Shown: piece after piece, positions 17,896-26,758 of the stretch
Position numbering within the stretch: position 1 is the stretch's first letter
How the letters are laid out: every line of letters starts with the position of its first letter
Origin: CAWBLP01 sp963721065
GTDB lineage: Bacteria; Pseudomonadota; Alphaproteobacteria; Acetobacterales; Acetobacteraceae
Assembly: GCA_963721065.1 (NCBI GenBank)
Contig: CAVRHO010000001.1
Coordinates: 1,178,001-1,242,000, forward strand
Direction: 5' to 3'
DNA: 64,000 nucleotides
Made by a program: the position numbers and the translations under genes
Notes under the pieces: generated by a model
Database searches by the model: none
What the model was told of the DNA's origin: nothing
The model's input: the letters and a program-made list of their open reading frames with translations, nothing else

Positions 17896-20800
17896 ATGCG
17901 CGCCGTCCTTGCCCTCCTGGCCGGTCTTCTGGCTTTGTCCGGCTGTACGCAACCGCCATCGGACGCGTATCTCGGCGGCGCGGCGGGGCACAAACAGGCG
18001 ATTGCGCTGGGCAAGGACGCCAGCGGCGAGGCCTGCAACCAGCTTCAGGCCAGCGGGCAGGATTCGGCCGATGTATTCTGCGGCAGTTGGCAGCATCCGG
18101 CCGCGCATGTGCGCCATGCCCGCCCGGCTGACGGCGACACGCTGAACACGGTCGCCACCGGTAGTCCATGGCGCCAGGCGCTGGACGCCCGCTTCGCCTG
18201 CGGCACCGCGGAATCGACGTCGATCCTGGGCGACCGGCCGGCCCTGGTGCTGAAATGCACGCGTCGCATCGGCGGCTGGCCGCAGGTGGCACTGGTCGCC
18301 TCGGTCGGTGGGCGCATCTGGGTGGCAGACGGCATTCTGCCGACACTGCCGGTAATCCAGCGCTCCATCGGCGTCCTGGCCGGCCGGGTGTCGCCTTCCG
18401 CCGCGACGACCCTGCCGCCTTCGGCCGCAGACGCGCTGCTGGCCAATGTGCTGTCGGCCCAGGCCTTCGGTGCCGGCGACGTCGGCCAGTTCGAGGAACT
18501 CATGTCGCTGGGCGCCCGCGCCAACCTGGCGGAGAACTTCGCATCAGCGGAGCAGGCCTATCGTGCGGCGCTCGCCGTGCAGCAGAAGGCGCTCGGCGCC
18601 GACAATCCCAACACCGCCGGGCCCCTGATGCACCTGGCACTGCAGGTCTCCGACCAGGGTCGCTTCGCCGAGGCGGAGACCCTGTTCCGCCGGGCGGCAG
18701 AACTCGCGCCGCGTGCGGATGATCCGGCCGCGCCGGCCCGGTTGCTGCACTACGAGGCCCTGCATGCGCTGAACCAGGGTCACAACACCCAGGCGCTGGC
18801 TTTGCTGCGGCGCGCCGAGGCGGGCTACGCGGCACTGCTGCCGCCGGGTGCGCTGGCACCGCCCGCATCGACGCGGTTCGGCACGCCGGCGCTGCTCGCC
18901 GGTGGCGGCGCCATCGGCAACCCGACCACGCAGTCCGCCCTGATCGGGCTACTGGAGACCCAGCGCTACGCGGCGATCGTTCTGCGTCGCCTGGGCAAAC
19001 CCGCCGAGGCCGAGGCGGAGATCAACAGCGCCCAGCACGTGGCTGCGGCGAATGGGATGGATGTGCCGCTGGTCACCGCCCGCCTGACCCGCACGGCCGC
19101 CACCACGGCCGGTGCGCTGGGGCGGACGCAGGCGGCCTCGGCCGGACTGGCCCGTTCGGCCATCGACTTTTCGGAAATCCTGCCGGAGACCCGGCCGGTG
19201 GCGGAAACGGCGCTGTTGCAGGCCGGGGAACTGGCGCGCCAGGGGCAGGAAGCCCGTGCGCTCGATCTGTGCCGCCGAGCCACCGGACTGCTGAGGAAGC
19301 TGCGGTCCGGGACCAATCCGGGCCTGCTCGCCCCCTGTCTGGGCGCCTATGCCGCGGCGGCAAAGCGGCAGCCGGCGCAGGCGCAGGATCTGCTTGCCGA
19401 CATGTTCGAGACGGCGGAGCTGGCGCAGGACAGCCTGACGTCGCGGCAGATCGCCGAGGCGGCCGCCCGGCTCGCGGCGAATGCGCGCGATCCGCGGGTG
19501 GCCGCGGCGATACGGCGGCGGCAGGACGCGGGGCAGAGGCTGGCCGACCTTTACCGTCAGCGTGACGACCTGGTGCGCGGGGCGGTGCCCGGCACGGTGC
19601 CGCCGCCCAGTGTAACGCCGGCCGAGCTGGACAGCCGCATCGCCGCCGCCCAGGCGGACCTGTCGGACGCCGACGCCGCCTTGCAGGCAGCCGCGCCGAA
19701 TTACGGCCAGTTGGTGCAGGAGGTCGTGCCCGCCGCTGCCGTGCTGAAGGCGTTGCGTCCGGATGAGGTCTTCGTGGCGATCACGCTGACCGGCGACAGC
19801 GGCTGGGTCTTCGCGTTGCGGGACGGCCGGATCAGCGCCGCGCCGATGCGTGCCGGCACTGCGGCGGTGGGCAAGCTGGTCCGGAACGTGCGCGCCAGCA
19901 TCGAGCCGGGGGCGCATGGGCTGCCGCGCTTCGACGTGACGGATGCGCACGCGTTGTATGAAGCGGTGCTGGCGCCGGTCGCGCCGTCGCTGCACGGGGC
20001 AAAATCCCTGATCGTCGCGCCGTCCGGGCCGCTGCTGTCGATCCCCTTCGCGGTATTGCTGACCGGCCCGGCCGACCCCGCGCATCTGGCCGCAGCGCCC
20101 TGGCTGATCCGAGCGATGACGATCGCCCATGTGCCGGCAGCCGCGAACTTCGTCGCGCTGCGCCAGATTGCGGGCACGTCGCGGGCGCGGCAGCCGTGGT
20201 TTGGTTTCGGCGACTTCCAACCGGTCACGCTGGCGCAGGCGGAACGCACCTTTCCGTCCAAGGCGTGCGCCGACAGTGCCCGTCTGTTCGCCGGCCTGCC
20301 GCCGCTCCCCTTCGCCCGCCGCGAGCTGACCGCCGCCCGGCTGCTGCTGGGCGGCCGACCCGGCGATGAGCTGCTGGGCGCTGCGTTCACCGTGCCGGCG
20401 GTGGAACGGGCCGACCTGGCGGACTACCGCGTGCTGCACTTCGCGACGCACGCGTTGCTGCCGGCCGAACTGCGGTGCCAGGCACAGCCGGCCATCGTTA
20501 CCTCGGCGCCGCCCGGCGCAGCGACCGCTTCCGGTGCGTTGCTGACCGCCGGCGACGTGATGGGGCTGAAGCTGGATGCCGATGCGGTGATCCTGTCGGC
20601 CTGCAACACCGGCGGACCGGGCGGGGCGGACGGCGGCGACAGCCTGTCCGGCCTTGCGCGGGCGTTCTTCTTTGCCGGGGCGCGGGCGATGCTGGTGACG
20701 CACTGGTCGATCAGCGACCAGTCCTCGGCCTATCTCGTGGCCGACACGTTGCGGCGCTGGGTGGCGGGCAATGACGGTGGGCTGGCCGGCTCTTTGCGGG

Positions 20801-20958
20801 CGGCGCAGTTGGGGATGCTGGATGCGGCCGGCAAGACGCTGCCGGCTGAACTGGCGCACCCGTTCTACTGGGCGCCGTTCGCGCTGATCGGCGAGGGGCG
20901 TGGACAGCATCCGCCAACGCACGTGGCGGGTGGGGTGTCATCGAGGCGCGGCGCCTGA
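17896..20958 (+). CDS. TPR-CHAT domain lipoprotein (caspase-like putative protease)
   Basis: The 1020-residue protein begins with a lipoprotein signal, LLALSGC, placing it in the envelope. A region of TPR-like helices follows (about residues 195-480, e.g. ANLAENFASAEQAYRAALAVQQKALG), then a helical stretch with a possible coiled coil near 540-600. A C-terminal CHAT domain covers about residues 620-1010. The catalytic dyad is visible: His852 in LHFATHALL and Cys903 in LSACNTGG, with the family segments LIVAPSGPLLSIPF and AFFFAGARAMLVTHWSI. CHAT domains are caspase/separase-like peptidases. The start is the base after the exoprotein stop, implying strong coupling and a joint function such as processing or release of that exoprotein (inference). 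Only a weak purine-rich stretch precedes the ATG. Confidence 0.88.
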   Translation: MRAVLALLAGLLALSGCTQPPSDAYLGGAAGHKQAIALGKDASGEACNQLQASGQDSADVFCGSWQHPAAHVRHARPADGDTLNTVATGSPWRQALDARFACGTAESTSILGDRPALVLKCTRRIGGWPQVALVASVGGRIWVADGILPTLPVIQRSIGVLAGRVSPSAATTLPPSAADALLANVLSAQAFGAGDVGQFEELMSLGARANLAENFASAEQAYRAALAVQQKALGADNPNTAGPLMHLALQVSDQGRFAEAETLFRRAAELAPRADDPAAPARLLHYEALHALNQGHNTQALALLRRAEAGYAALLPPGALAPPASTRFGTPALLAGGGAIGNPTTQSALIGLLETQRYAAIVLRRLGKPAEAEAEINSAQHVAAANGMDVPLVTARLTRTAATTAGALGRTQAASAGLARSAIDFSEILPETRPVAETALLQAGELARQGQEARALDLCRRATGLLRKLRSGTNPGLLAPCLGAYAAAAKRQPAQAQDLLADMFETAELAQDSLTSRQIAEAAARLAANARDPRVAAAIRRRQDAGQRLADLYRQRDDLVRGAVPGTVPPPSVTPAELDSRIAAAQADLSDADAALQAAAPNYGQLVQEVVPAAAVLKALRPDEVFVAITLTGDSGWVFALRDGRISAAPMRAGTAAVGKLVRNVRASIEPGAHGLPRFDVTDAHALYEAVLAPVAPSLHGAKSLIVAPSGPLLSIPFAVLLTGPADPAHLAAAPWLIRAMTIAHVPAAANFVALRQIAGTSRARQPWFGFGDFQPVTLAQAERTFPSKACADSARLFAGLPPLPFARRELTAARLLLGGRPGDELLGAAFTVPAVERADLADYRVLHFATHALLPAELRCQAQPAIVTSAPPGAATASGALLTAGDVMGLKLDADAVILSACNTGGPGGADGGDSLSGLARAFFFAGARAMLVTHWSISDQSSAYLVADTLRRWVAGNDGGLAGSLRAAQLGMLDAAGKTLPAELAHPFYWAPFALIGEGRGQHPPTHVAGGVSSRRGA

Positions 20959-21418
20959 TCGAGCCCGGTCGTTGAAGGGCGCGGCCGACGGGTCACGGCC
21001 CCGGCACGCAATACGACGTCGTGGGTGAGGGTGTAGGGCCCGTGCGCGTTAGATGCCCACGCGCGTCAGGATCGGCACGCCGGTAGAAGTCCTCGATGTC
21101 GATGCCCGGGTCTGGTATTTGTATCGATATAAAATCAACAGGGGCGGGATGCAACGGAACACGCCTTGTCGGGGGTGGATGGCCGGCTCAAGGCCGGCCA
21201 TGACTTGGAGGAGCGGTGCTTGTTCGCTGTATTCAGCGTGGGTGAGCGGTTCGACTCATCACCCGCGACTTTGCTGACGACAGCGACGAAAAGACGGGAT
21301 GGTCGGCCTGCGCCGGCCACGACGGTGTACGGGCGAGCGTCGGTTGGACGCAGCACCCGTTGTGAGCCGGCTGACATAACACCGCCATGGCCGACCTGCA
21401 GGCCGTAGTCCGATCGCG
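20959..21418. other. Intergenic region with two dispersed hairpin repeats
   Basis: This spacer between two convergent genes is non-coding as far as can be seen. It contains a perfect hairpin ATGGCCGGC-TCAAG-GCCGGCCAT at 21179-21201 and a diverged copy in the same orientation at 21299-21323 (ATGGTCGGC...GCCGGCCACGAC). A short AT-rich patch (TTTGTATCGATATAAAATC) lies near 21117-21135. Confidence 0.5.
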
Positions 21419-22516
21419 TTATTCGGCCGCGACCTTGCCCGCCCCGACGGGCTTCCACGACTTCACAACCGGCAGGACCTCCTTCGCGAACAGCTTCAAT
21501 CCGCGTTCCGCGACCTCGTACGGCGTACCGCCAAACCGGAAGGCCACGTTCAGTTCGTAGTCGCCCAGCAGTCGCCGGCGCTCCTCCAGCCCGCGCAGGA
21601 TCTTGTCTGGTGTTCCCCAGCTCGCCGCCTGCATGAAGCCGTTGACCGCGCCGTCCAGGCCGGCTTTCCGCGCGATCTCGGCCTTCTGCTGATAGGAGTC
21701 GTAGCCCTTCACCGTCTTGAAGTGATCGCCCAGGAATTCGTAGTGGTAGAAGTTGCTCTCCACGAACTTGCCCTGATACTGGCGCGCTTCTTCCTCGGTC
21801 TTCGCCAGGTCCGTGCCGCACACGCAGAACTCGGTCAGCATGATGGCCGGCGGTTCGGTGTGGTGGAACTTGCGGTGCAGGTCCCGCCCGTGCTCGATCA
21901 CCGGCAACCGCATGTCCCAGGGCCGGTCGGCGAACATCACCATGTGGGCGCCCAGCTTGGCGGCGGACAGAACGGAGTCCTCGCTGGACGCCACGGCGTA
22001 GATGCGGCCGTCGAAGCTGTGCTGTGGCCTCGGACGGATCTCGGTGCGCGGCTGCTTGTAGTACGGACCGTCGCCCTCGATGAAGCCGGTCTTCAGCGCG
22101 TTGATGATCATCGGCGCCGCTTCGTCGAAGCGTCCGCGCGATTCGTCCATGCTGAGGCGGAACGCGTGGAATTCCCGGCGTGCCAGCCCGCGGCCCATGC
22201 CGAAGCGGACCCGCCCCTTGGACAGGTAGTCCAGCACCGAGATGTTCTCGGCGACGCGCAGCGGATCGTGCCAGGGCAGGATCACCGCCGCCGTGCCGAC
22301 ATCGATGTCCGGACACGCCGCCGTCAGGTAGCTCATGAGCTGGACGTTGTCGGGCACGAAGGAATAGTCGTTGAAGTGGTGTTCGGCCGACCACAGGCAA
22401 TCGAAGCCGGAATCGGCGGCGAGGCGGGCGAGCCGGATCTCCTCATCCCATACGCGTCTGTCCGAGCAGTTCTCCCAGCCGTAGCTCGCGAAAACCATCA
22501 TCATGCCGACATCCAC
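21419..22516 (-). CDS. LLM-class flavin-dependent oxidoreductase (luciferase-like)
   Basis: The 365-residue protein is a bacterial-luciferase-like monooxygenase using reduced flavin. Typical segments are WDEEIRLARLAADSGFDCLW, AEHHFNDYS, GTAAVILPWHDPLRVAE, LDYLSKGRVRFGMGRG and a C-terminal GTPDKILRGLEE. The frame is open to an ATG at 22570, but GTG 22516 has GGGAGAG five bases upstream and yields VDVGMMMVFASYG, a normal N-terminus. It is divergent from the SDR gene with 154 bp between starts, which suggests shared control. The substrate is unknown. Confidence 0.86.
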   Translation of the reverse strand: MDVGMMMVFASYGWENCSDRRVWDEEIRLARLAADSGFDCLWSAEHHFNDYSFVPDNVQLMSYLTAACPDIDVGTAAVILPWHDPLRVAENISVLDYLSKGRVRFGMGRGLARREFHAFRLSMDESRGRFDEAAPMIINALKTGFIEGDGPYYKQPRTEIRPRPQHSFDGRIYAVASSEDSVLSAAKLGAHMVMFADRPWDMRLPVIEHGRDLHRKFHHTEPPAIMLTEFCVCGTDLAKTEEEARQYQGKFVESNFYHYEFLGDHFKTVKGYDSYQQKAEIARKAGLDGAVNGFMQAASWGTPDKILRGLEERRRLLGDYELNVAFRFGGTPYEVAERGLKLFAKEVLPVVKSWKPVGAGKVAAE

Positions 22517-22670
22517 GGCGTCTCTCCCTTTGTCTCTCGCGGTGATGCTGTGATGCGAAAATGCTTTCACGGACCGGGCGGTGGTGCAAGCGGCGGGCGA
22601 CGGAGGCCGGCCTTGCCCCGGCGCGGCGTCGCCGCAAGAGTGGCCGGATCATGCGACAGGAGACGACCCT

Positions 22671-23456
22671 ATGGTGACCGGAGCCCGCCAGCCTCTGACC
22701 GTGGACCTGACCGGTCTGCGCGTCGCCATCACCGCCGGCGCCAACGGCATCGGCCGTGTGATGGCGGACAGCTTCGTGGATTGCGGTGCGCGGGTGTTCA
22801 TTTCGGATGTGGATGAGGATTCGCTGGCGGCCAGCGGCCATCCCGGCGTACGGGCCGACGCCGCCAGTCCAGCGGATTGCGAGGGGTTCGTCGATGCCGC
22901 GGTTGCCCGCTTCGGCGGCCTGGACGTCCTGGTCAACAACGCCGGAATCGCCGGACCCACCGCGCCGGTGGAGCAGGTGACGCCGGACCAGCTCGATGCC
23001 ACGCTGCAGATCGACCTGGCGGCGATGTTTCACTGTGCGCGCAGGGCGATTCCGGCCCTGCGGGCCGCCGGCGGCGGCGCCATTGTCAACCTGAGTTCCG
23101 CGGCCGGACGGTTCGGTTTCCCCTTGCGGGCCCCGTACTCCGCCGCCAAATGGGGCGTCATCGGCTTCACGAAGTCGCTCTCCATCGAGCTCGGCGCCGA
23201 TGGCATCCGGGTGAATGCCATTCTGCCGGGCCCCGTGGACGGGCCGCGGATCCGCGCGGTCATCAAGGCGAAGGCAGAAGCCGCCGGGATTTCCGAGAAC
23301 GAGATGACCGACCGCACCGTTTCCACCACCAGTCTGCGTTGCTTCGTCACGCAGCAGGATATCGCCAATATGGCGCTGTACCTGGCCAGTCCGTTCGGCG
23401 CCACGATCAGCGGCCAGGCGATCGCAGTGGACGCGGACATGCAAACCACGATGTAG
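22671..23456 (+). CDS. Short-chain dehydrogenase/reductase (SDR)
   Basis: The 261-residue Rossmann protein has the cofactor loop ITAGANGIGRVMA, the structural NNAG in LVNNAGIAG, catalytic Ser in VNLSSAAGRFG and the YSAAK catalytic pair. The loop IRVNAILPGPVDGPRI follows the usual pattern. ISDVDED after beta-2 suggests NAD(H) preference. AGGAGA at 22658-22663 supports ATG 22671 over upstream in-frame starts. Substrate unknown. Confidence 0.92.
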   Translation: MVTGARQPLTVDLTGLRVAITAGANGIGRVMADSFVDCGARVFISDVDEDSLAASGHPGVRADAASPADCEGFVDAAVARFGGLDVLVNNAGIAGPTAPVEQVTPDQLDATLQIDLAAMFHCARRAIPALRAAGGGAIVNLSSAAGRFGFPLRAPYSAAKWGVIGFTKSLSIELGADGIRVNAILPGPVDGPRIRAVIKAKAEAAGISENEMTDRTVSTTSLRCFVTQQDIANMALYLASPFGATISGQAIAVDADMQTTM

Positions 23457-23663
23457 GAGGGACGGAGAGGCGCGCCGTCGCGGGTGCCCGCACGCGGCGT
23501 GGCGGCGGGGCGATCGACCAGGCTGTTGCGGCCGCGGGGCCGAGGCAACCCCGGGCGCCGTTCGGTGCGTTAAGACACGGTTGCTCCTGTTGCCCCGCGC
23601 CGATCGCGGTCTGGCGCGCCGGCGGCCCAGCCGAGCGAGCTTCGATTGGAAGGAGAGTTGCGA

Positions 23664-24404
23664 ATGCCTGATTTGACCGCTGGCAGGTTACTGTCCGGCC
23701 GCGTGCAGCGCGGCGTGCTTGTGGCCAGCCTGTTCATGGCGTGCACCGCAACTGCGAGCGTGCCGGCCTTTGCCAATGCCAAGACCACCGTATCGGACGC
23801 CAAGGCCATCACGTCGGTGGCGAAGGGCGCACCGACGGCCGCCGATCAGGCCACTGCGGCCAGCGGTCCCACCAAAGCGGTCGCGGCGTTCGAGACGGAA
23901 TTGCTGTCGATCATGAAGGCGGGCAAGAGCGTGCCGTTCGTGCAACGATTCGACATGCTCGCACCGGTGGTGGACCGGACCTTCGACCTGGAGACGATCC
24001 TGCACAATTCAGTCGGGCTGAAATGGTCGGGGATGTCGGAGAAACAGCGTGCCACGCTGCTGGCGACATTCCGTCGTTACACCATCGCCACCTGGGTGGC
24101 GAACTTCAATAAGTGGTCGGGCCAGCAGTTCAAAGTGTCGTCCGACGTGCGGCATGTCGGCAATCAGGTGGTCGTCCCGACCGACCTGGTGCCGAAGGAC
24201 GGTTCGCCGGTCAACCTGAGCTACGTGATGCGTCAGGAAGGCAACGCCTGGAAGGTGGTGGATGTGCTGGCGCAGGGCTCGATCAGCCGTGTGGCGGTGC
24301 AGCGGTCGGACTTCCGCAGCCTGCTGGCGAATGGCGGGGTCTCTGCGCTGGTGGCCAGCCTGCAGCGCAAGATCTCCAGCCTGTCGGATGGCAGCCTGGC
24401 CTGA
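23664..24404 (+). CDS. MlaC/Ttg2D-family periplasmic phospholipid-binding protein (HpnM-like)
   Basis: The 246-residue protein has a signal peptide (VASLFMACTATASVPAFA) and a low-complexity Ala/Thr spacer. A MlaC domain follows, with FDMLAPVVDRTFDLETIL, LLATFRRYTIATWVANFNKWSGQQF, NLSYVMRQEGNAWKVVDV and the C-terminal FRSLLANGGVSALVASLQRK. The family carries lipids between outer and inner membranes. Hopanoid-linked members (HpnM) look similar, but no hopanoid or Mla transporter genes lie nearby. AAGGAG precedes ATG 23664. Confidence 0.88.
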   Translation: MPDLTAGRLLSGRVQRGVLVASLFMACTATASVPAFANAKTTVSDAKAITSVAKGAPTAADQATAASGPTKAVAAFETELLSIMKAGKSVPFVQRFDMLAPVVDRTFDLETILHNSVGLKWSGMSEKQRATLLATFRRYTIATWVANFNKWSGQQFKVSSDVRHVGNQVVVPTDLVPKDGSPVNLSYVMRQEGNAWKVVDVLAQGSISRVAVQRSDFRSLLANGGVSALVASLQRKISSLSDGSLA

Positions 24405-24509
24405 TCGGGACGCCTCGCGCAGGTTTGCCGGCCCGTCCGGTCTGGGCCTGCAACCTCTGCGTGGAGGCGATGTTGAAGCCGCTGGACCAATAGCTGAGGG
24501 AGCGGCTTC

Positions 24510-25182
24510 CTGATCGGCCATATCATCGACCAGATCGTTTCGAACTGGGGCTACACCGCCGTTTTCGTCCTGGTCGGGATCGAGAGCTTCGGCATCCCTT
24601 CACCGGGCGAGACGGCGCTGATCGCGGCGGCGGTGGTTGCGGCCAAGGGCGACCTGAACATCGTCGCCGTCCTCGCCGTGGCGACCGCTGGGGGCATCAT
24701 CGGCGACAACATCGGTTTCTGGGTGGGGCGGCGGTTCGGTTTCCGCCTGCTCTGCCGGTACGGGCGCCACATATACGTCGGGCCGGAACGGCTGAAGCTG
24801 ATGCAGGACCCGTTCCTGCGCTACGGCAAGGGCATCGTGTTCGTCGGCCGTTTCGTGATGATCCTGCGCGCGTGGGAGGCATTCCTGGCCGGCGCCGACG
24901 GCATGCCCTGGCCCCGCTTCGCCAAGGTCAACGCAGCCGCCGTGCTGCTGTGGGCCTTCGTCTGGGGACTGAGTGCCTATGCGCTCGGCCACGCCTCCAC
25001 CGGCACGATCGAATGGATCGCCACCGGCATTTCCGTCGCGATCCTGGCCGTGCTGCTGTAACTGGTACATCTACTTCCGGCGGCACGAGGACGAACTGGA
25101 ATCCACGGCGGACAAGGCGCTGCCCGGGCCGCTGCAGCCGCGCTACGACAATCCCGAGGCGTTGCAGCCGACCGGAGACTGA
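24510..25182 (+). CDS. DedA-family membrane protein; CTG start and frameshift near the C-terminus
   Basis: DedA proteins are inner-membrane proteins linked to lipid flipping and envelope homeostasis. The reading IGHIIDQIVSNWGYTAVF, ESFGIPSPGETALIAAAV, GDNIGFWVGRRFG and GRFVMILRAWEAFLAGADGM is diagnostic. No ATG, GTG or TTG lies before this N-terminus: the frame has a TGA at 24495, and the only plausible start is CTG 24510, seven bases after GAGGGAG. Near the end, TAA at 25059-25061 interrupts the protein, but removing T25059 continues NWYIYFRRHEDELES to TGA 25180-25182, matching the usual DedA tail. The composite is 223 residues. Without correction the protein ends at 25061. Confidence 0.8.
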
Positions 25183-25300
25183 GTGATCCCGGCCCCGCTG
25201 GGCGAAGCCGCACAACTGCGGTATGGCATGACGCATCGATCGCCGCCGGCGGCTGCGTGCCAGGCGGTGTGGCTATCGTCCGGAAGGGGAGAAGGCGCGC

Positions 25301-26188
25301 ATGGTTGAAGTCCCGACACAACAGATTCCCGGCGTGTATCATCGTCGCATCGGCGACATCGTGGTGACCGCGCTGTCCGACGGCTATCTGGATGGCACGG
25401 TGGACGTGTTGCAGAACATCACGCCGCCCGATGCAGAGCAGATGTTGACGGATGCGTTTCGTCCGGGGCGGCGCACGTCGGTGAATGCCTACCTGATCTA
25501 TTCCGCCGGCCGGCTGGCGCTGGTCGAGACGGGGTCGGGCGACTACCTGCTGCCGACCGCCGGCAAGCTGCAGGCGAACCTGAAGGCCGCCGGCGTCGAT
25601 CCGGCGTCGATCGAGAAGGTGATCCTGACGCACATGCACCCGGACCACTCGGCCGGCCTGACCGACCCGAAGACCGGGCGGAAGTTCTTCCCCAATGCGG
25701 AGTTGGTGGTGCACGAGAATGAGCCGCGCCACTGGAACGACGATGGGGCCATGTCGCGGGCCAGCGAGCGGGCGCAGAAGCTGTATTTCCAGTGCGCGCG
25801 TGAACAGATGGCGCCGTATCACAACGTGATGCACACCTTCTCGGGCCCCACCGAGGTGTTCCCGGGCGTGCGCTCGGTGCCGCTGCACGGGCATACGCCG
25901 GGGCACAGCGGCTACATGATCAGCTCGGGGAAGGACTCGCTGCTGATCTGGGGTGACATCGTGCACGTGCCGGAAATCCAGGTGCCGCACCCCGAGGTGA
26001 CCATCGAGTTCGACACCGATCCGCATGCCGCGCAGGCGATGCGCCGGCGGACCTTCGACATGGTGGCGACCGACCGGCTGCTGATCGCCGGCATGCACGT
26101 TCACTTCCCCGGTTTCGCGCATGTGGTGAAGCACGGCGACGGCTACGCGATGCTGCCGGAGATGTGGGACCAGGCGTTCGGGGGGTAG
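25301..26188 (+). CDS. MBL-fold metallo-hydrolase
   Basis: The 295-residue protein has the metal motif THMHPDHSAGL (HxHxDH), further ligands in LHGHTPGHSGYM and IWGDIVHVPE, and a last His in AGMHVHFPG. Length and opening segment (SVNAYLIYSAGRLALVETGSG) place it with AidC-like and related metallo-hydrolases, some of which open lactone rings. Substrate is not certain. The ATG at 25301 follows GGGGAGAAGG. Confidence 0.88.
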   Translation: MVEVPTQQIPGVYHRRIGDIVVTALSDGYLDGTVDVLQNITPPDAEQMLTDAFRPGRRTSVNAYLIYSAGRLALVETGSGDYLLPTAGKLQANLKAAGVDPASIEKVILTHMHPDHSAGLTDPKTGRKFFPNAELVVHENEPRHWNDDGAMSRASERAQKLYFQCAREQMAPYHNVMHTFSGPTEVFPGVRSVPLHGHTPGHSGYMISSGKDSLLIWGDIVHVPEIQVPHPEVTIEFDTDPHAAQAMRRRTFDMVATDRLLIAGMHVHFPGFAHVVKHGDGYAMLPEMWDQAFGG

Positions 26189-26357
26189 GCGACCCCCCGT
26201 CGGGGAGGCGAGGGCGCTGCGCCGGCGTTGGGTGGGTGCTCCCGCGCGCCACGGCTTCGGCCGGTGGGTGCGGCCCGATGCGGTGCTCATATGGCCGGGG
26301 CGGAGGTCGAGGCGGCTCCATCGCCGGGGTGGCTCCATCGTTGAGGCACGCCCTAAA

Positions 26358-26429
26358 GTCGAGACGCGCACGACCGTCGGGACGCGCACTACCGTCAGGA
26401 CGCGCACTACCGTCGAGACGCGCACTACA
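26358..26429. repeat. 18-bp tandem repeat, four copies
   Basis: Units of GTCGAGACGCGCACTACC-type sequence start at 26358, 26376, 26394 and 26412 and differ at one to three positions each. A fifth unit begins (GTCACG) but diverges into the adjacent hairpin. Confidence 0.9.
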
Positions 26430-26435
26430 GTCACG

Positions 26436-26541
26436 TCATGGCCGGCCCCCGAGCCGGCCATCTGCCCGGCAACGATCGGGTCGCATTGCTGCCTGCAGGC
26501 TCCGACGGGGGTAGATGGCCGGCTCAGGGGCCGGCCATGAC
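26436..26541. repeat. Facing pair of BIME-like hairpins
   Basis: Two hairpins with identical 9-bp arms ATGGCCGGC/GCCGGCCAT lie at 26438-26461 and 26515-26538. The flanks GTCATGG...CCATCT and AGATGG...CCATGAC are mirror images, so the whole 106 bp is a large inverted repeat around a spacer of about 50 bp. The same motif recurs elsewhere in the window. Confidence 0.75.
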
Positions 26542-26589
26542 GCGATTGTACCGGCCTCGCGCGCCATACCCTGCGCCCGGGGGTTCCTG

Positions 26590-26671
26590 CTTCCGGTGGC
26601 CCTGCGCCCTCCTTCCGGTGGCCCTCCTTCCGGTGGCTCTGCTTCCGGCGGCTCTGCGTCCGACGGCCCTG
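26590..26671. repeat. 15-bp tandem repeat, about five copies
   Basis: Units of CTTCCGGTGGCCCTG type start at 26590, 26612, 26627, 26642 and 26657. A 7-base spacer (26605-26611) separates the first unit from the rest. Confidence 0.8.
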
Positions 26672-26758
26672 CTTTCGCCGCCCGGCGCCCCTCACGGGGT
26701 GCGAATCACTGGTTGGCATCGGCCGAACGACCGGCAACGGCGGCCGGCCGCCAGCCGA

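Larger units (their letters stand above)
26189..26758. other. Gene-free region with tandem repeats and facing hairpins
   Basis: The 570 bp lie between the convergent MBL and DHA2 efflux genes. It holds three separate repeat structures, listed individually: an 18-bp tandem array, a pair of facing hairpins and a 15-bp tandem array. Open frames here have extreme composition and are not believed to be genes. Confidence 0.55.

Noticed and set aside
24977..26737. 586-residue minus-strand frame covering the MBL gene and repeats
   Set aside because: It is the reverse of the MBL gene plus translated tandem repeats (VVRVST-like units).
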